Of a DNA stretch of 64,000 bases, positions 9,356 through 19,521 are shown piece after piece; positions within the stretch are counted from its first letter, which is position 1; each line of letters opens with the position of its first letter. Source of the stretch: Stentor roeselii (lineage: Eukaryota > Ciliophora > Heterotrichea > Heterotrichida > Stentoridae). The DNA lies in contig RSEH01000137.1 of NCBI GenBank assembly GCA_006503475.1, positions 62,001 through 126,000 on the forward strand. Direction: 5' to 3'. Both the position numbers and the translations under genes were made by a program. Under the pieces are notes generated by a model. The model was not told where the DNA came from. It ran no database searches and saw only the letters and a program-made list of their open reading frames with translations.

Positions 9356-10705
9356 TGTTTTTATTTTGAATTAGTTTAAGCGCAAGGTTTTGGATAAAAT
9401 AACCAATTATCTAATTAAGCCAGAATAAAATAATAAGCTAGTTTAGAAGATAAGTTAATAAGTGATCCTTTTATATAAATTAAAGGTAATAAATATAGAG
9501 TTACAATGGCAATAAAGATTATTGAAGAAATTTTTCTAAATCTCTTTGTTTAGTGGACATAGATCATTATAAAACCATTCAAATTAATTTTAAATGAATA
9601 GAATAATAATTATTCATATTTTTCTTGATTAGATTTGAATGGTCAATTCGAGTAATTTCAAATCAAAATTATGCAGATCTGATAATAATATTTGTCTATT
9701 CATCTTATAAAAGTTAAAAATTATACTCTCATTACAATAAATGATTTAAACATGTCTAGGAGTAATCCTATTATAATATTATAAATTCATAAAAATTCAT
9801 TTTCTAGAATAACTTTAAGCCTCTTATTTTATTTTCAAGATAACAATGTCAAATAAATATCACATTAAATTCCTCGTTTCTGACCTTTGATACCAATCCT
9901 CAACCTCATATCAATGAAGCTAAAAGACAACTAATTTCCTTTGATTCAATTAATCTTGTATCGAATAATCCTTAGAAACAAAAAAAATTATTAATAAACA
10001 AAAATATGTCACATCAGGATCTTCAATTATTTGTAGGTATTTGGATACCTAAAATTATTGGGAAATATATTAAGTACTTTTATAATCTTCAAAAATCTAA
10101 ATATTCTGTTTAAGACCTTTTTATTAGTGTTGGATTTTTCTTATGATGCTAAGAAATAAACTTTTCCTAATTAATTATATTTTTCCTATTATCATTTAAT
10201 TAATATTTCTTATTTGTAATGGAAATGAAGTAGCATGTAACTTAAACGATTATGTCTTTTTAGTAAATTTTTTTTCAAAGTTTTTTTTTTAAGTTTCAAA
10301 AGTATTTAATTCGTAAATTATCTACAATAATTCTTCCTGTTCAACTTCCTATTAGGCTTTATTATTGAATAATTATTTATATGTTGATCGTTATTAATAA
10401 TATTTAGTATAAGGAAAGATTTACTAGTTCTAATTAGCAAAAATCATCTAGTTGAAAAAAAAATTAATATTGTTACTCTTCAAACAACAATTCTTTATTA
10501 ATCACATGACAAGCCCATAAGCATCATGATTGTTAAAAAAGTTTAAGATCTATTCTATTAATAAAAATCCTTTAAATATTTCGATGATAAATGAATCTCT
10601 AAGTAAATTGAAACAATAAACTGTTTAACAATCACAATATCAATTTTAATCTGCGTAAGACTTATATCAAATTACTAGAGATTAGTTATTTTTGCTAATA
10701 ACCTA
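9356..10705. other. AT-rich intergenic region, no gene seen
   Basis: About 1.35 kb between convergent genes (coiled-coil and a MORN gene). Very AT-rich with many homopolymer runs. I found no remnant of the MORN motifs (for example the reverse complement of F-P-Y-K-F or G-R-P-E-G) and no RNA gene. Confidence 0.6.
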
Positions 10706-11974
10706 TTATTCATATCGTAAAACATAATTAATATGTTTCAATTTCCCCTCCTCCCATTTTCCACTTATCTTATAACCTTGGGAAAACAAAAGACCTGTTC
10801 CATGAAACTGATCATGTTTCCAGTATCCTTTATACAAGATTTTCCCATGTTTGTAAAAGTATCCAAAATTTTCCCTTTTTTGATTTTTCAGGTACCCGAT
10901 GTAATATTCACAATCACTTACAATATATTTGCGAATTCTCAAAAGGTTTTCATTTTCAATTGAATCTTTTTCTAGATCTGAGCTGATAATATTTTTCATT
11001 TGAAATGAACAGGTGCTTATAGGTTTAGTTTTTAACAAAGATTTCTCATAGGTTATCCAGTCTTCGGACTTAAGACTAAATTTGAAAGAGTTATTCTGAG
11101 GATTGTTCCTTAAAGCTTCTTTAGAATATTTCTGGTTTTCGAGTATGCTTATTTTAAATTTGAAGTCCAATTCGATCATCTCTGGAATGTGAAAATACTT
11201 TTGATTATTATTAAAAATGGTATTATCAGTATCTGCCTCAATTAAAAATTTACTACCTTTGAAAAATTTTACAGGTTTTAAGTGATGATTATTTTTAAAA
11301 GTAGCTTCGGCTCTGAAATCTTGGAAAAATACATCAAAATGTCCTTCTTTAGAATTAAAGTAAAAGTTTCCTTTATATTTAATGTTGTAGTAATTTACTT
11401 TTTCCATTCCATAACCATTCAGCATTAAATCATCAAAGCTTCCTTTATATATCTTAATACCGAAAGCCATATACCCGACAAAATTTATTCCATTGAAGAA
11501 ACCTACCAGAACTCTATCACCTTCAATACTTATTCCATATCCTAATGGTATCATTTCGAATGTTTTTCCATAGAATATATACTCATCACCTATTATAATT
11601 TTTCTTATGTTTTCAAGTTTTTTATTTACAGCTCTTTCACAGAAATCATATTTCATCGGAAGTTTTAAAACTGAGAACCAATTTTTTGAAGAATCTTCAA
11701 AGATTTCTTGAAAGCCGCCATCAATTTTCATAAATTTGTAAGGAAAGTGAACTGAAAGGATTTCTTTTTCAGTGAAAATTCGTCTTATTAATCCTTTTTT
11801 GAATTCGACTTCTACTGATTCATTAGGAGTTGTTAAAAAAGCTTTTCCTTCAGGTCTACCTTGTACCCAGTGACCTTCAATTTTATGTCCAGAAGAATAT
11901 TCTCTTATGCCTTTTCCATTCAGGAATTTGTTTAACGATGATGATTTTGAAGCGTTTTTGTGTAAGTCTTCCAT
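10706..11974 (-). CDS. MORN-repeat family protein (copy A)
   Basis: A 422-residue open member of the local family. The order is: an N-terminal MORN-like repeat with the family signature G-H-K-I-E-G-H-W-V-Q-G-R-P-E-G; a beta-rich linker containing H-F-P-Y-K-F and W-F-S-V-L-K-L-P; V-N-K-K-L-E-N; several central MORN repeats (Y-K-G-N-F, Y-K-G-S-F); an F-H-I-P-E-M helical insert; and C-terminal repeats (Y-Y-I-G-Y-L, Y-K-G-Y-W-K-H-D-Q-F-H-G-T-G). MORN repeats form open beta sheets that bind membranes or scaffold cytoskeletal proteins. No signal peptide or TM segment. The function of this family is unknown. Single exon; AT-rich codon use compared with the housekeeping genes. Confidence 0.88.
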   Translation of the reverse strand: MEDLHKNASKSSSLNKFLNGKGIREYSSGHKIEGHWVQGRPEGKAFLTTPNESVEVEFKKGLIRRIFTEKEILSVHFPYKFMKIDGGFQEIFEDSSKNWFSVLKLPMKYDFCERAVNKKLENIRKIIIGDEYIFYGKTFEMIPLGYGISIEGDRVLVGFFNGINFVGYMAFGIKIYKGSFDDLMLNGYGMEKVNYYNIKYKGNFYFNSKEGHFDVFFQDFRAEATFKNNHHLKPVKFFKGSKFLIEADTDNTIFNNNQKYFHIPEMIELDFKFKISILENQKYSKEALRNNPQNNSFKFSLKSEDWITYEKSLLKTKPISTCSFQMKNIISSDLEKDSIENENLLRIRKYIVSDCEYYIGYLKNQKRENFGYFYKHGKILYKGYWKHDQFHGTGLLFSQGYKISGKWEEGKLKHINYVLRYE

Positions 11975-12218
11975 AATTTTATTATTAGTATGGTTTACTA
12001 AGATATTAAATACATGATTTCACCTAGATAAGAGTTTTTCTTTTAGGTACACGTTTTATCGGATTAATCTTTATATACTTTAAGTTTTATCAGAATATTA
12101 TCCTTATTAAGTCATCCAAATTTGGATTTTGAAATTCAGTCCTTTGACATGTTTCTGAAAGTTATTCAAATCCAAATATATAGAAAAATGTTAGATAATA
12201 TATTATATCACTAAAGAC

Positions 12219-13496
12219 TTAATTATATTTGATAACTTTGTGAATATCAGTTAATTTACCTGTTTCCCATTTTCCAATAATTTTAAACTTATCATAAAAA
12301 AACTCACCTCTTGAATGGTATTTATCATTCTTCAAATATCCTCGATAAATGATTCTTCCTTCTTTAACATATATTCCTAATCCTTCTCTCTTATTTAAAT
12401 GAAAGCAGCCAATATAATAACTTCCGTCACCATAATAAAATTTTCCTTGTCCATGTGGAAGATTGTTTTTTACAGTTCCTCTATATTTTTGACCATTTTT
12501 GCATATAAAGCTTTGGATCTCATCTTTTTCTGATTTAAAATCAGTATTCCTTTCATTTTTTTGTTGATATTCAAATTCAGACCATGATAGACTATACTTA
12601 TTGATAACTGTTCTTATTGTTCGTGCAGAACTCAAATAATTATTCAATATATACCCACTAGCATATATCTTTCCTTGAATTTCTTGAATCAGTTCAATCA
12701 TTTCTGGAATATGATAACAATTGACATTTGGAAGCATTAGAATATGACTAGCATCACATTCAATTAAAAATTTATCTTTTTTATAATACTTTGCAGGGTT
12801 AACATGACTATTGTTTTCAAATTTCGCTGATATTCTAAAATCTTTAAAGAAAATATCAAAATTTCCTTCTTTTTGATTATTTTGAAAGTTTCCCTTGAAC
12901 TTAACTCCATATTATTTCAAAGTTTCAGAGCCAAATCCAAAAAGTCTAAAGTTATTAAATTTTCCTTTAAAAACTGAAATCATGGTCGAATTAAACATAT
13001 TTGAGACTTTTATGAAATAACCGGAAATTTGATTATTATCAAAAATTCCAATATAATACCCTTCCACACTTTTAAGTATTCCATACCCGTGAGGTATATA
13101 AGATCTATATTCACCAAAGTAATAAAAATTGTTTACATGAAATTTTTTTACGTTTTCTAACTTTTTATTGACTGGTTTCTCAAAAGCATCGATTTCAAGA
13201 GGAAGCCTAAGGACTGAAAACCAACTTTTCTCTGTTTTTTTTAGTTTTTCATAGAAACCTTTTCGAGAATCTTTGAATTTATAAGGAAATTCAATTGAAA
13301 GCTGCTCTTTGTTTGTATGAATCCGAGTTATTCGTCCTTTTTTAAATATCACCTCTGTTGATTCTAAAAGAGTTGATAGAAAAACTTTTCCTTCTGGTCG
13401 ACCTAGCACCCAGTTACCTTTAATTGAATGGCCGGTTTTGTAGTGCTTGATTCCTGTGCCATGAGGAAGGTTGTTTTTGATAGATTCCCATTTCAT
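12219..13496 (-). pseudogene. MORN-family copy B with one in-frame stop
   Basis: A full-length copy of the MORN family whose only visible defect is a TAA at 12912-12914 (codon 195 of 426). The frame is open from the ATG at 13496 to this TAA, and again from the next codon to the normal end at 12219, without any shift. Aligned with copies A and C, the TAA falls in the linker just before Y-G-V-K-F-K-G-N-F; copy A has tyrosine there, so one base change (TAT/TAC to TAA) explains it. No GT...AG pair of 14-16 nt surrounds it. It could be a very young pseudogene, a truncated but expressed 194-residue protein, a readthrough stop or a sequence error. Confidence 0.8.
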
Positions 13497-14306
13497 CTTC
13501 TATAGACATTTTTTATTAGAGAGTTGAATAGATAGTTTAAATATTCTAGCTTCTTTCGAAATCTTTTGAAGTATTTTAGGAATCATTATTTGAAATGAAA
13601 GTTTATGAATTGATTTGCATTTTTTTCTGATTATTGATTTCTAGATATATTAAGTAAGAATTTCTGATGTCTATTAAATAAAATATTAATTATTATCGAT
13701 CTTTACTACTTTCTAAATTATAAATAAAACAAAAATAGTAGAAGAATGATGATATTTATGTTTTTTAATACAAAAATTATAGATTTGAACAAACTATTCA
13801 TGAAAATGATAAGAATTATTAAATTAGCTCTAATGAAGTAATCCACCTAATAATTATACTAACCTATTTTTAGATATATATTGTAAATCTCCTTGAACCC
13901 AGATTTTTAACTTTTATTTGATCTAAAAAATCATTTATCTACAGTCAGGCTGATCATTTTACAATTCTTTACGTATAATTCATTTTGTGAGTAAATATTT
14001 TAGTTATTGATATTTTTAATGAGAGATTATCAGTTCATTAATTCTTTGGGTAAAATCATGTTCTTATTCAGTAAACTTGATTTCATAATCTAGCCAGTTT
14101 ATGGTGTCTGCAAACACTTTTTTTAACTGTAAATTTTTTTTATTAAACCCTTTGAAAGTTCGTTTAAAGTCAGTTATTTGTTTATGTTTTTGAAAAAAGT
14201 ATCTAAGTGATATTCAAATGAAATGAGATAACTCTTTTTGATGCGTTTCTGATAGATTATCGAAATTTCAACTATATTAGAAACCTAGGAATTATAATTC
14301 TAATTA
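13497..14306. other. AT-rich intergenic region with one MORN relic
   Basis: About 810 bp upstream of copy B. It is AT-rich and mostly featureless, apart from a short minus-strand relic near 14070-14140 that resembles the linker of the neighbouring MORN gene (listed separately). Confidence 0.55.
14070..14140 (-). pseudogene. short relic of a MORN-family gene
   Basis: On the minus strand a short frame reads A-D-T-I-N-W-L-D-Y-E-I-K-F-T-E before a stop. It resembles the D-I-E-S-W-L-D-Y-E-M-Q-E segment of the next gene (14307) and the W-x-x-Y-E segment found at the same place in the other copies. Flanking sequence is degenerate. The match is short (about 12 residues), but its position inside the array supports a relic of a deleted or decayed copy. 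Confidence 0.4.
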
Positions 14307-15569
14307 TCATTCATTTGATATAATTGTATAAATTTTGTGAAGCTTTCCTTCATTCCAAAGTCCCTTGATTTTTAGTTGATTCGTCCAAATTATTCCTAAT
14401 CCATTTGGTCTATTATTTTTCCAATAACCCTTAAAGAAAGTTTCAGAATCTTTTACATAGACACCTAGCCCACTTCTTATCCCATTTGTCAATTCGCCAA
14501 CAAAAAATTCATCTTTTTGATAGATTATTTTCGATAGTTTCTTTGGGCTTGAAGATCTAACTTGCTTTTCCTTACCAAGATTTTGTTTTTTGAAGGACTC
14601 TTGCATTTCATAATCTAACCAACTTTCTATATCTGGTAAAATATTAGATTTTTTTTTACTTGAAGTATTCGTAACTATATCTTGGAAGTTCTTTTTCAGA
14701 TCAAGCTTTGATGATTGACATAATATTAGTAAAGAGAATTTTGTAAAAAGATAAATCATATCAACGTTTTTTGAATTTGTTAGATGATCCATATATTCAT
14801 GTTCAGGTAATAAAGTCAATTTAGAAGCATTACACTCGAAAATAAAACAATTTTTCCGATAATACTTTACAGGATTCACTGGTTTATTATTTGAATAATT
14901 AACTTCTAATCGAAAGTCTTCAAATATCACATGAAATAATCCTTGTTTCAATCCAGATTTGAAATGCCCTTTATATTTAACCTGCCTTTGATACATATAC
15001 TCAACACCATACCCATCTATTCTGAAGTTTATAAAGTTTCCTTTGTGAGAAATTTGATCATTTAGAAAATAACCTTTTCCATCAGGAAGACCAAATTTTA
15101 AGAAACCAATATAGACTGCAGGTCCAAACTCAATAATTCCGTATCCATGAGGAATTCCTAACAATGTTTCTGATTTATAAACATTACTTTTCAATTTTCT
15201 CTCAATTACGTTTTTTAGTCTTCTGTTCACAACTTTTTCTGAATATATTTGATTTGGAGTAGTTATAACTGAATACCAACTTGATTCAGAGTTATTGACT
15301 GTTTCTTTGAAGCCTTGGCTTGTTGATTCGAATTTATAAGGGAAATATAAAGATACTGTGAGACTTTTGGTATGAATTCTGCTTATCAAGCCGTTTTTGA
15401 AGGTCACTGATTCTGATATGTTTTGATAGGTAAAGTTGAATTTACCTTCTGGCCTGCCTTTAACCCAGTTGCCTGTGATTGAATGGCCAGTTTTATAAAT
15501 TTTAGTTCCATACCCTTCAGGGAGATTGTCTACAAGAGTCCCTGTATAAGTTCCTAAACTATCTATCAT
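14307..15569 (-). CDS. MORN-repeat family protein (copy C)
   Basis: A 420-residue open family member ending in TGA. It starts with a clear MORN repeat (Y-T-G-T-L-V-D-N-L-P-E-G-Y-G) followed by the signature G-H-S-I-T-G-N-W-V-K-G-R-P-E-G, then Y-F-P-Y-K-F, V-N-R-R-L-K-N-V and the central repeats (Y-I-G-F-L, H-K-G-N-F, Y-K-G-H-F). It ends with V-G-E-L-T-N-G-I-R-S-G-L-G and F-K-G-Y-W-K-N-N-R-P-N-G. The C-terminal linker around W-L-D-Y-E is rich in lysine and serine and diverges from the others, so copies differ mostly there. Same strand and layout as copies A, B, D and E. Role unknown; a cortical scaffold is possible by analogy with other protist MORN proteins. Confidence 0.88.
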   Translation of the reverse strand: MIDSLGTYTGTLVDNLPEGYGTKIYKTGHSITGNWVKGRPEGKFNFTYQNISESVTFKNGLISRIHTKSLTVSLYFPYKFESTSQGFKETVNNSESSWYSVITTPNQIYSEKVVNRRLKNVIERKLKSNVYKSETLLGIPHGYGIIEFGPAVYIGFLKFGLPDGKGYFLNDQISHKGNFINFRIDGYGVEYMYQRQVKYKGHFKSGLKQGLFHVIFEDFRLEVNYSNNKPVNPVKYYRKNCFIFECNASKLTLLPEHEYMDHLTNSKNVDMIYLFTKFSLLILCQSSKLDLKKNFQDIVTNTSSKKKSNILPDIESWLDYEMQESFKKQNLGKEKQVRSSSPKKLSKIIYQKDEFFVGELTNGIRSGLGVYVKDSETFFKGYWKNNRPNGLGIIWTNQLKIKGLWNEGKLHKIYTIISNE

Positions 15570-15738
15570 TTTTATTATATAATTTTACTTAACTACTAAA
15601 CCTTACAATTGATATCAGTCTTACTTCTGATTAAAGCTGCATTATACTAAGCTACAAATAAGCAGTTTTATATTTATCAATACTTCTGACATTTTGACAG
15701 TTAAAGTCTTGCTATAAATTTAATTAATTCAAAATATC

Positions 15739-16977
15739 TTATATATCTAATTTCAGTACATGTTTAACATCCTTTAAAATCCCCATTTCCCAATTTCCAA
15801 CTAACTTTAAACTATGTAAAAATAATTCTCCTTTTCCATGAAAAACATCTGCTTTCCAGTACCCTTTATACAAAATTTTCCCCATCTTAAAAAAAGTTCC
15901 GAAATTTTCTCTTTTGCCATGAATAAAGTCTCCAATATAGAATTCATTTTCATTATAAAAATGCTTTTGAAGAGTATCGCCTACTTTTCTTTCTTCTTCT
16001 TTTGAGTTATGATCGCAGTTTTTCAATAAAGATTTTTCGAACCACTCCCAATCAAGATAATCCACGTTAATTATTTTCGGTTTTCTTTTTACTTTTTTTT
16101 GTTTAGGGTTCTTTCTAAATGCTTCTTGAGAATATTTCATGTTCTCTTGTATATTCTTTGAAAATTTCAGATGAAGTTCAATCATTTCTGGAATATAAAA
16201 ACAATTTTCGTTACAAAGAAAAATTAACTTTTGAGCATGCGTTTCTAATAAAAATTTGTTTTTCTTGAAATATTTCACAGGATTCAAATTTTTATCGTTT
16301 TCAAAAGTGACTTCAGCTCTAAAATCATCAAAAAACACATTAAAATGCCCTACTTTTCTATCATTTACGAAGTTTCCTTTATATTTCACATTGTAATGCA
16401 TCAGTTTGCTTGTTCCGAATCCGTTTAATCTACCAAAGTCAAAACTCCCTTTAAGTATCATCAACTTTATACCTTTATACCCTACAAAATTTATTCCATT
16501 GAATGACCCTACCCAAACCTCCTCATCATCTAAAAGTATCCCATGTCCTAAGGGCATTCCTTCAAAATATTCTCCTAAATAGCTTACATTTGATGAAACT
16601 ATAATTTTTTTTACGTTTTCAAGTTTTCTGTTGACAGCTTTTTCACAAAAATTATATTTCATTGGAAGATTTAAGACTGAGTACCAACTTTTAGAAGAGT
16701 CTTCAAAGACTTCATCGAAACCATCTGTCTTTTTGATGAATTTGTATGGAAAGTGAATACAAATCATTTCTTTATCGGTGAATATTCGTTTTATTACTCC
16801 TTGCTTAAATTTGACTGTGGCTGATTCATCAGGAGTAGTAAGTAAAGCTTTTCCTTCAGGTGCACCTTTAATCCAATTGCATTCGATTTTGTGTCCTGTC
16901 GAGTATTCTTTAGTTGCAAAGCCATCAAGATACCTCTTTTCTAAGAGGTTTGAAGAACTTTTAGTAGCATTATCCAT
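15739..16977 (-). CDS. MORN-repeat family protein (copy D)
   Basis: A 412-residue open family member, visibly closest to copy A: both have G-H-K-I-E at the first repeat, H-F-P-Y-K-F, V-L-(K/N)-L-P-M-K-Y-(D/N)-F-C-E and F-N-G-I-N-F-V-G-Y. The central repeats read Y-K-G-N-F-V-N-D-R-K-V-G-H-F and the end has Y-K-G-Y-W-K-A-D-V-F-H-G-K-G. The linker contains a lysine run (K-K-V-K-R-K-P-K). It lies 169 bp upstream of copy C in the same direction. About 40-110 bp upstream of its start codon lies an unusually GC-rich patch (see findings). Confidence 0.88.
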   Translation of the reverse strand: MDNATKSSSNLLEKRYLDGFATKEYSTGHKIECNWIKGAPEGKALLTTPDESATVKFKQGVIKRIFTDKEMICIHFPYKFIKKTDGFDEVFEDSSKSWYSVLNLPMKYNFCEKAVNRKLENVKKIIVSSNVSYLGEYFEGMPLGHGILLDDEEVWVGSFNGINFVGYKGIKLMILKGSFDFGRLNGFGTSKLMHYNVKYKGNFVNDRKVGHFNVFFDDFRAEVTFENDKNLNPVKYFKKNKFLLETHAQKLIFLCNENCFYIPEMIELHLKFSKNIQENMKYSQEAFRKNPKQKKVKRKPKIINVDYLDWEWFEKSLLKNCDHNSKEEERKVGDTLQKHFYNENEFYIGDFIHGKRENFGTFFKMGKILYKGYWKADVFHGKGELFLHSLKLVGNWEMGILKDVKHVLKLDI

Positions 16978-17552
16978 GATATTTATAACTCAATCAATTA
17001 AAAGAAATTCACAGCATCCTGAAAGTCCCGCTAGGCTCATAGGGCCTCAAGGGGTGAATATCTCCCTAACTATTGCCAATTAGTGAATATTATTCTAATC
17101 ATAATTATAAAAGTTTCATGCAGTTGCAGGAAGAAAAATAATCAGATCAAATTCAACTAGAATTTAATTATTTTTGTATATATAATATTTGTACCTTATA
17201 CTATAATCATTTCAATTTTCTACTTAAAACTGTTTAAATTATATCTCTGATGTCAATTTGAGAATGATAGTAAAAGATACTAAGCTAAGTTTAATTCTTT
17301 ATATTTAATATTTTAATAATACTTCAAATAAACCCTACAGTTTTAATATTAAATATAGATTAATTTAGTCATTAACATAAATAGATCTTTTATTTGAAGC
17401 TGGTACTAATAGTTATAACTGCTTCTAAGTTAAGCTTACATATTAAACTATAAATCTAAAATGATATGAATTCAGTTTGACTTTCTAGTTATTCGAACTC
17501 TTTATTATCTTTGTCTATCGAATAATTTAGTTTTTGAGCTTTAAATATATTA
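16978..17552. other. intergenic region between divergent genes, with a GC-richer patch
   Basis: 575 bp between the start of MORN copy D and the start of the seven-TM gene, which point away from each other, so it should hold both promoters. Most is AT-rich, but about 17015-17085 is clearly GC-richer (runs such as tcccgctaggctcatagggc) and does not look like the surrounding DNA. Confidence 0.6.
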
Positions 17553-18353
17553 ATGAATAAAGGATATCCGTATATTACAGTTGTTAGCATCATCAGTCTC
17601 TTAGCTTGCTGGTTTATGTGCACTACTATCCTGATATTTAGAGATCTGAGGCGAAAGACAGAGATGAAATTTGTGTTCTTTTTAGAAATGTTCTATGGGA
17701 TTCAATGTTTCGTAACTATCTTCCCAGGCTTCATATCTGAAGAATATTGCACATTTCAAGGCTTCATGATCCGATTTACAGGTCTTTGTGGAGTACTTTG
17801 GACAGGCTATATCAGTTTTTCCTTCTATTGGGTAGATGTGTTGAAAAAAAGATTAGAAAATCTTTTATTCTTAATTCCATTAGGTGCAATCATATTATTT
17901 TCCCTTTTCACCTGCATTTTCTCGTATTACTATCCAGAAAATACTTATAAAGGAGGAATAACTTGGTGCTGGAATGAGTCAAAAGATCATGTCATTGATA
18001 ACGCTTATAAATATGCCTTGTATTACTCTATTGTCTGGCTTGTTATGATCATTCAGATATTTATTTTCACTCGTATTTGGATTTTGTATAAAAAGTACGG
18101 GGCAAGTAGTGATAAGATGAAACTTTTGAAGTATTATCCAATGGCTTTGTTCTGTTGTTTCATACCCATGAGTATTTTTAGAATACTTCAAAGTGTCATG
18201 GATCCTAAAGATATTCCATTAGCCTATCCTATTTTTTCAGCATGCGTTCTTAGGTTACTTGGGTTGATTAATTTTATTATTTATGGATTTGATAAAGAAG
18301 TCAGAAATATCATTATTGGAAGATACGAAATGAAACATATTCCAATTGTGTAA
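17553..18353 (+). CDS. seven-transmembrane receptor, cAMP-receptor-like (class E type)
   Basis: A 266-residue membrane protein with seven hydrophobic helices and short loops. TM1 begins at residue 7 (I-T-V-V-S-I-I-S-L-L-A-C-W). A conserved cysteine sits before TM3 (E-E-Y-C-T-F-Q-G) and another in the second extracellular loop (I-T-W-C-W-N), which would form the usual disulphide. TM5 is followed by a basic loop (K-K-Y-G...K-M-K-L-L-K-Y-Y-P). TM6 has C-x-I-P-M-S-I-F-R-I, and TM7 ends N-F-I-I-Y-G-F-D-K-E-V-R. These features fit the slime-mould cAMP receptor-like group of GPCRs seen in many protists. The tail is very short (about 20 residues), so signalling would rely on the loops. Ligand unknown. 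It sits inside the MORN array on the opposite strand. Confidence 0.78.
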   Translation: MNKGYPYITVVSIISLLACWFMCTTILIFRDLRRKTEMKFVFFLEMFYGIQCFVTIFPGFISEEYCTFQGFMIRFTGLCGVLWTGYISFSFYWVDVLKKRLENLLFLIPLGAIILFSLFTCIFSYYYPENTYKGGITWCWNESKDHVIDNAYKYALYYSIVWLVMIIQIFIFTRIWILYKKYGASSDKMKLLKYYPMALFCCFIPMSIFRILQSVMDPKDIPLAYPIFSACVLRLLGLINFIIYGFDKEVRNIIIGRYEMKHIPIV

Positions 18354-19521
18354 GAGGTTATAATTAGATAGTAAAATCTTAGAGTTCATTTTCAGAAAAT
18401 TTAGAGGTTAGATAAACCTGAAATACTTATAATAATTTCTCCGAATGAATAATCATTTATCATTGTCATTTGAGTAAGATTCTGTATAGTACACTGCAGG
18501 TGAATGTTTAAGGTATTATAAAAATACTAGAAGGAATAAATTGCATGCGTATAACAATGAGAAATTAAATTTAGTAACTAATAAATTTCAAGAATATTTA
18601 TTTCAGAGTGGTATCTAAGTAAACTATATAAAATATATAGTAAGATAGTTTTAGAAATAATTTTTAAGTTATTAGACTTTTCAAATATAAAAAATTTGAA
18701 AAATTAGTATCTTTTTTATAGATCAAGTTTTAGTTATCAATAGTGTTAGTGGTTCATAAAAGCCAGCTTTTGATTATACTTATGATTAGAAACACTAAGC
18801 CTCATTATAGAAGCCATAAAATTTATTATTTTAATTCAAGATTTGAAGTATACAATTCTTTCAGGTGGTATTTGCTGACACGAAAGGGAGCCTATTGTGT
18901 AAAAAAATATGCTGAACACCATCCGAGGAAAAATTTTGTATTTGAAGAAAGATAATAAATAACTTTTAAGCATATGATAAATATTATCTATTTTATGATT
19001 TTTATAATAATATTGTATTTCTGGAAATTTTTATACTCTGATCTTAATCCAAGTAATTATCTCTTTTTTAAGTTAGATATTTAGAATGATAAAATTATAT
19101 TCGTTTTTGATCATTTAAATATAAACCATGATCAAATTATCTTATTTTCATAAAAATATATAAATATAAGTGTAGAACAAGAGTTAAATAAAAGTATTTT
19201 AAAAGCACGATCATATTATGAATGTTTATAAAGGTAAACCTTTAAGAAAATATTAAAATTACTCAATAATTAATGCAACTGTTCAATAATTTCATATAAA
19301 CTTCAGTATTAATATTAAGAATTCTTTCAAGTTTCAACTTTCTTCATATCTCACATTTGTTATCAATCAATCATTAAAATAAGTTTAATAACTTTAGACT
19401 TAATTTTCAAGGTTAACAAGTAATTTCAATCTTTAATCTAATGAAAATGTTTACTCTTCAAATTCAACTTATTTTAAGAAATTTTTGAAATATACTGGAA
19501 AAATTATATCTTTGAAAATAA
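18354..19521. other. AT-rich intergenic region with one doubtful small frame
   Basis: About 1.17 kb between the convergent seven-TM gene and MORN copy E. Mostly AT-rich. At 18782-18955 a plus-strand frame starting M-I-R-N-T-K reads 57 residues with fairly balanced composition (R-W-Y-L-L-T-R-K-G-A-Y-C-V-K-K-Y). It matches nothing I know and could be a gene relic or chance. Confidence 0.4.

Noticed and set aside
12890-12960. A short intron explaining the TAA in MORN copy B
   Set aside because: No GT precedes the stop within reach of an AG, and the aligned length equals that of intact copies without any removal.
18782-18955. Small plus-strand gene of 57 codons
   Set aside because: Composition is suggestive, but it is short, isolated and has no recognisable motif or upstream exon.
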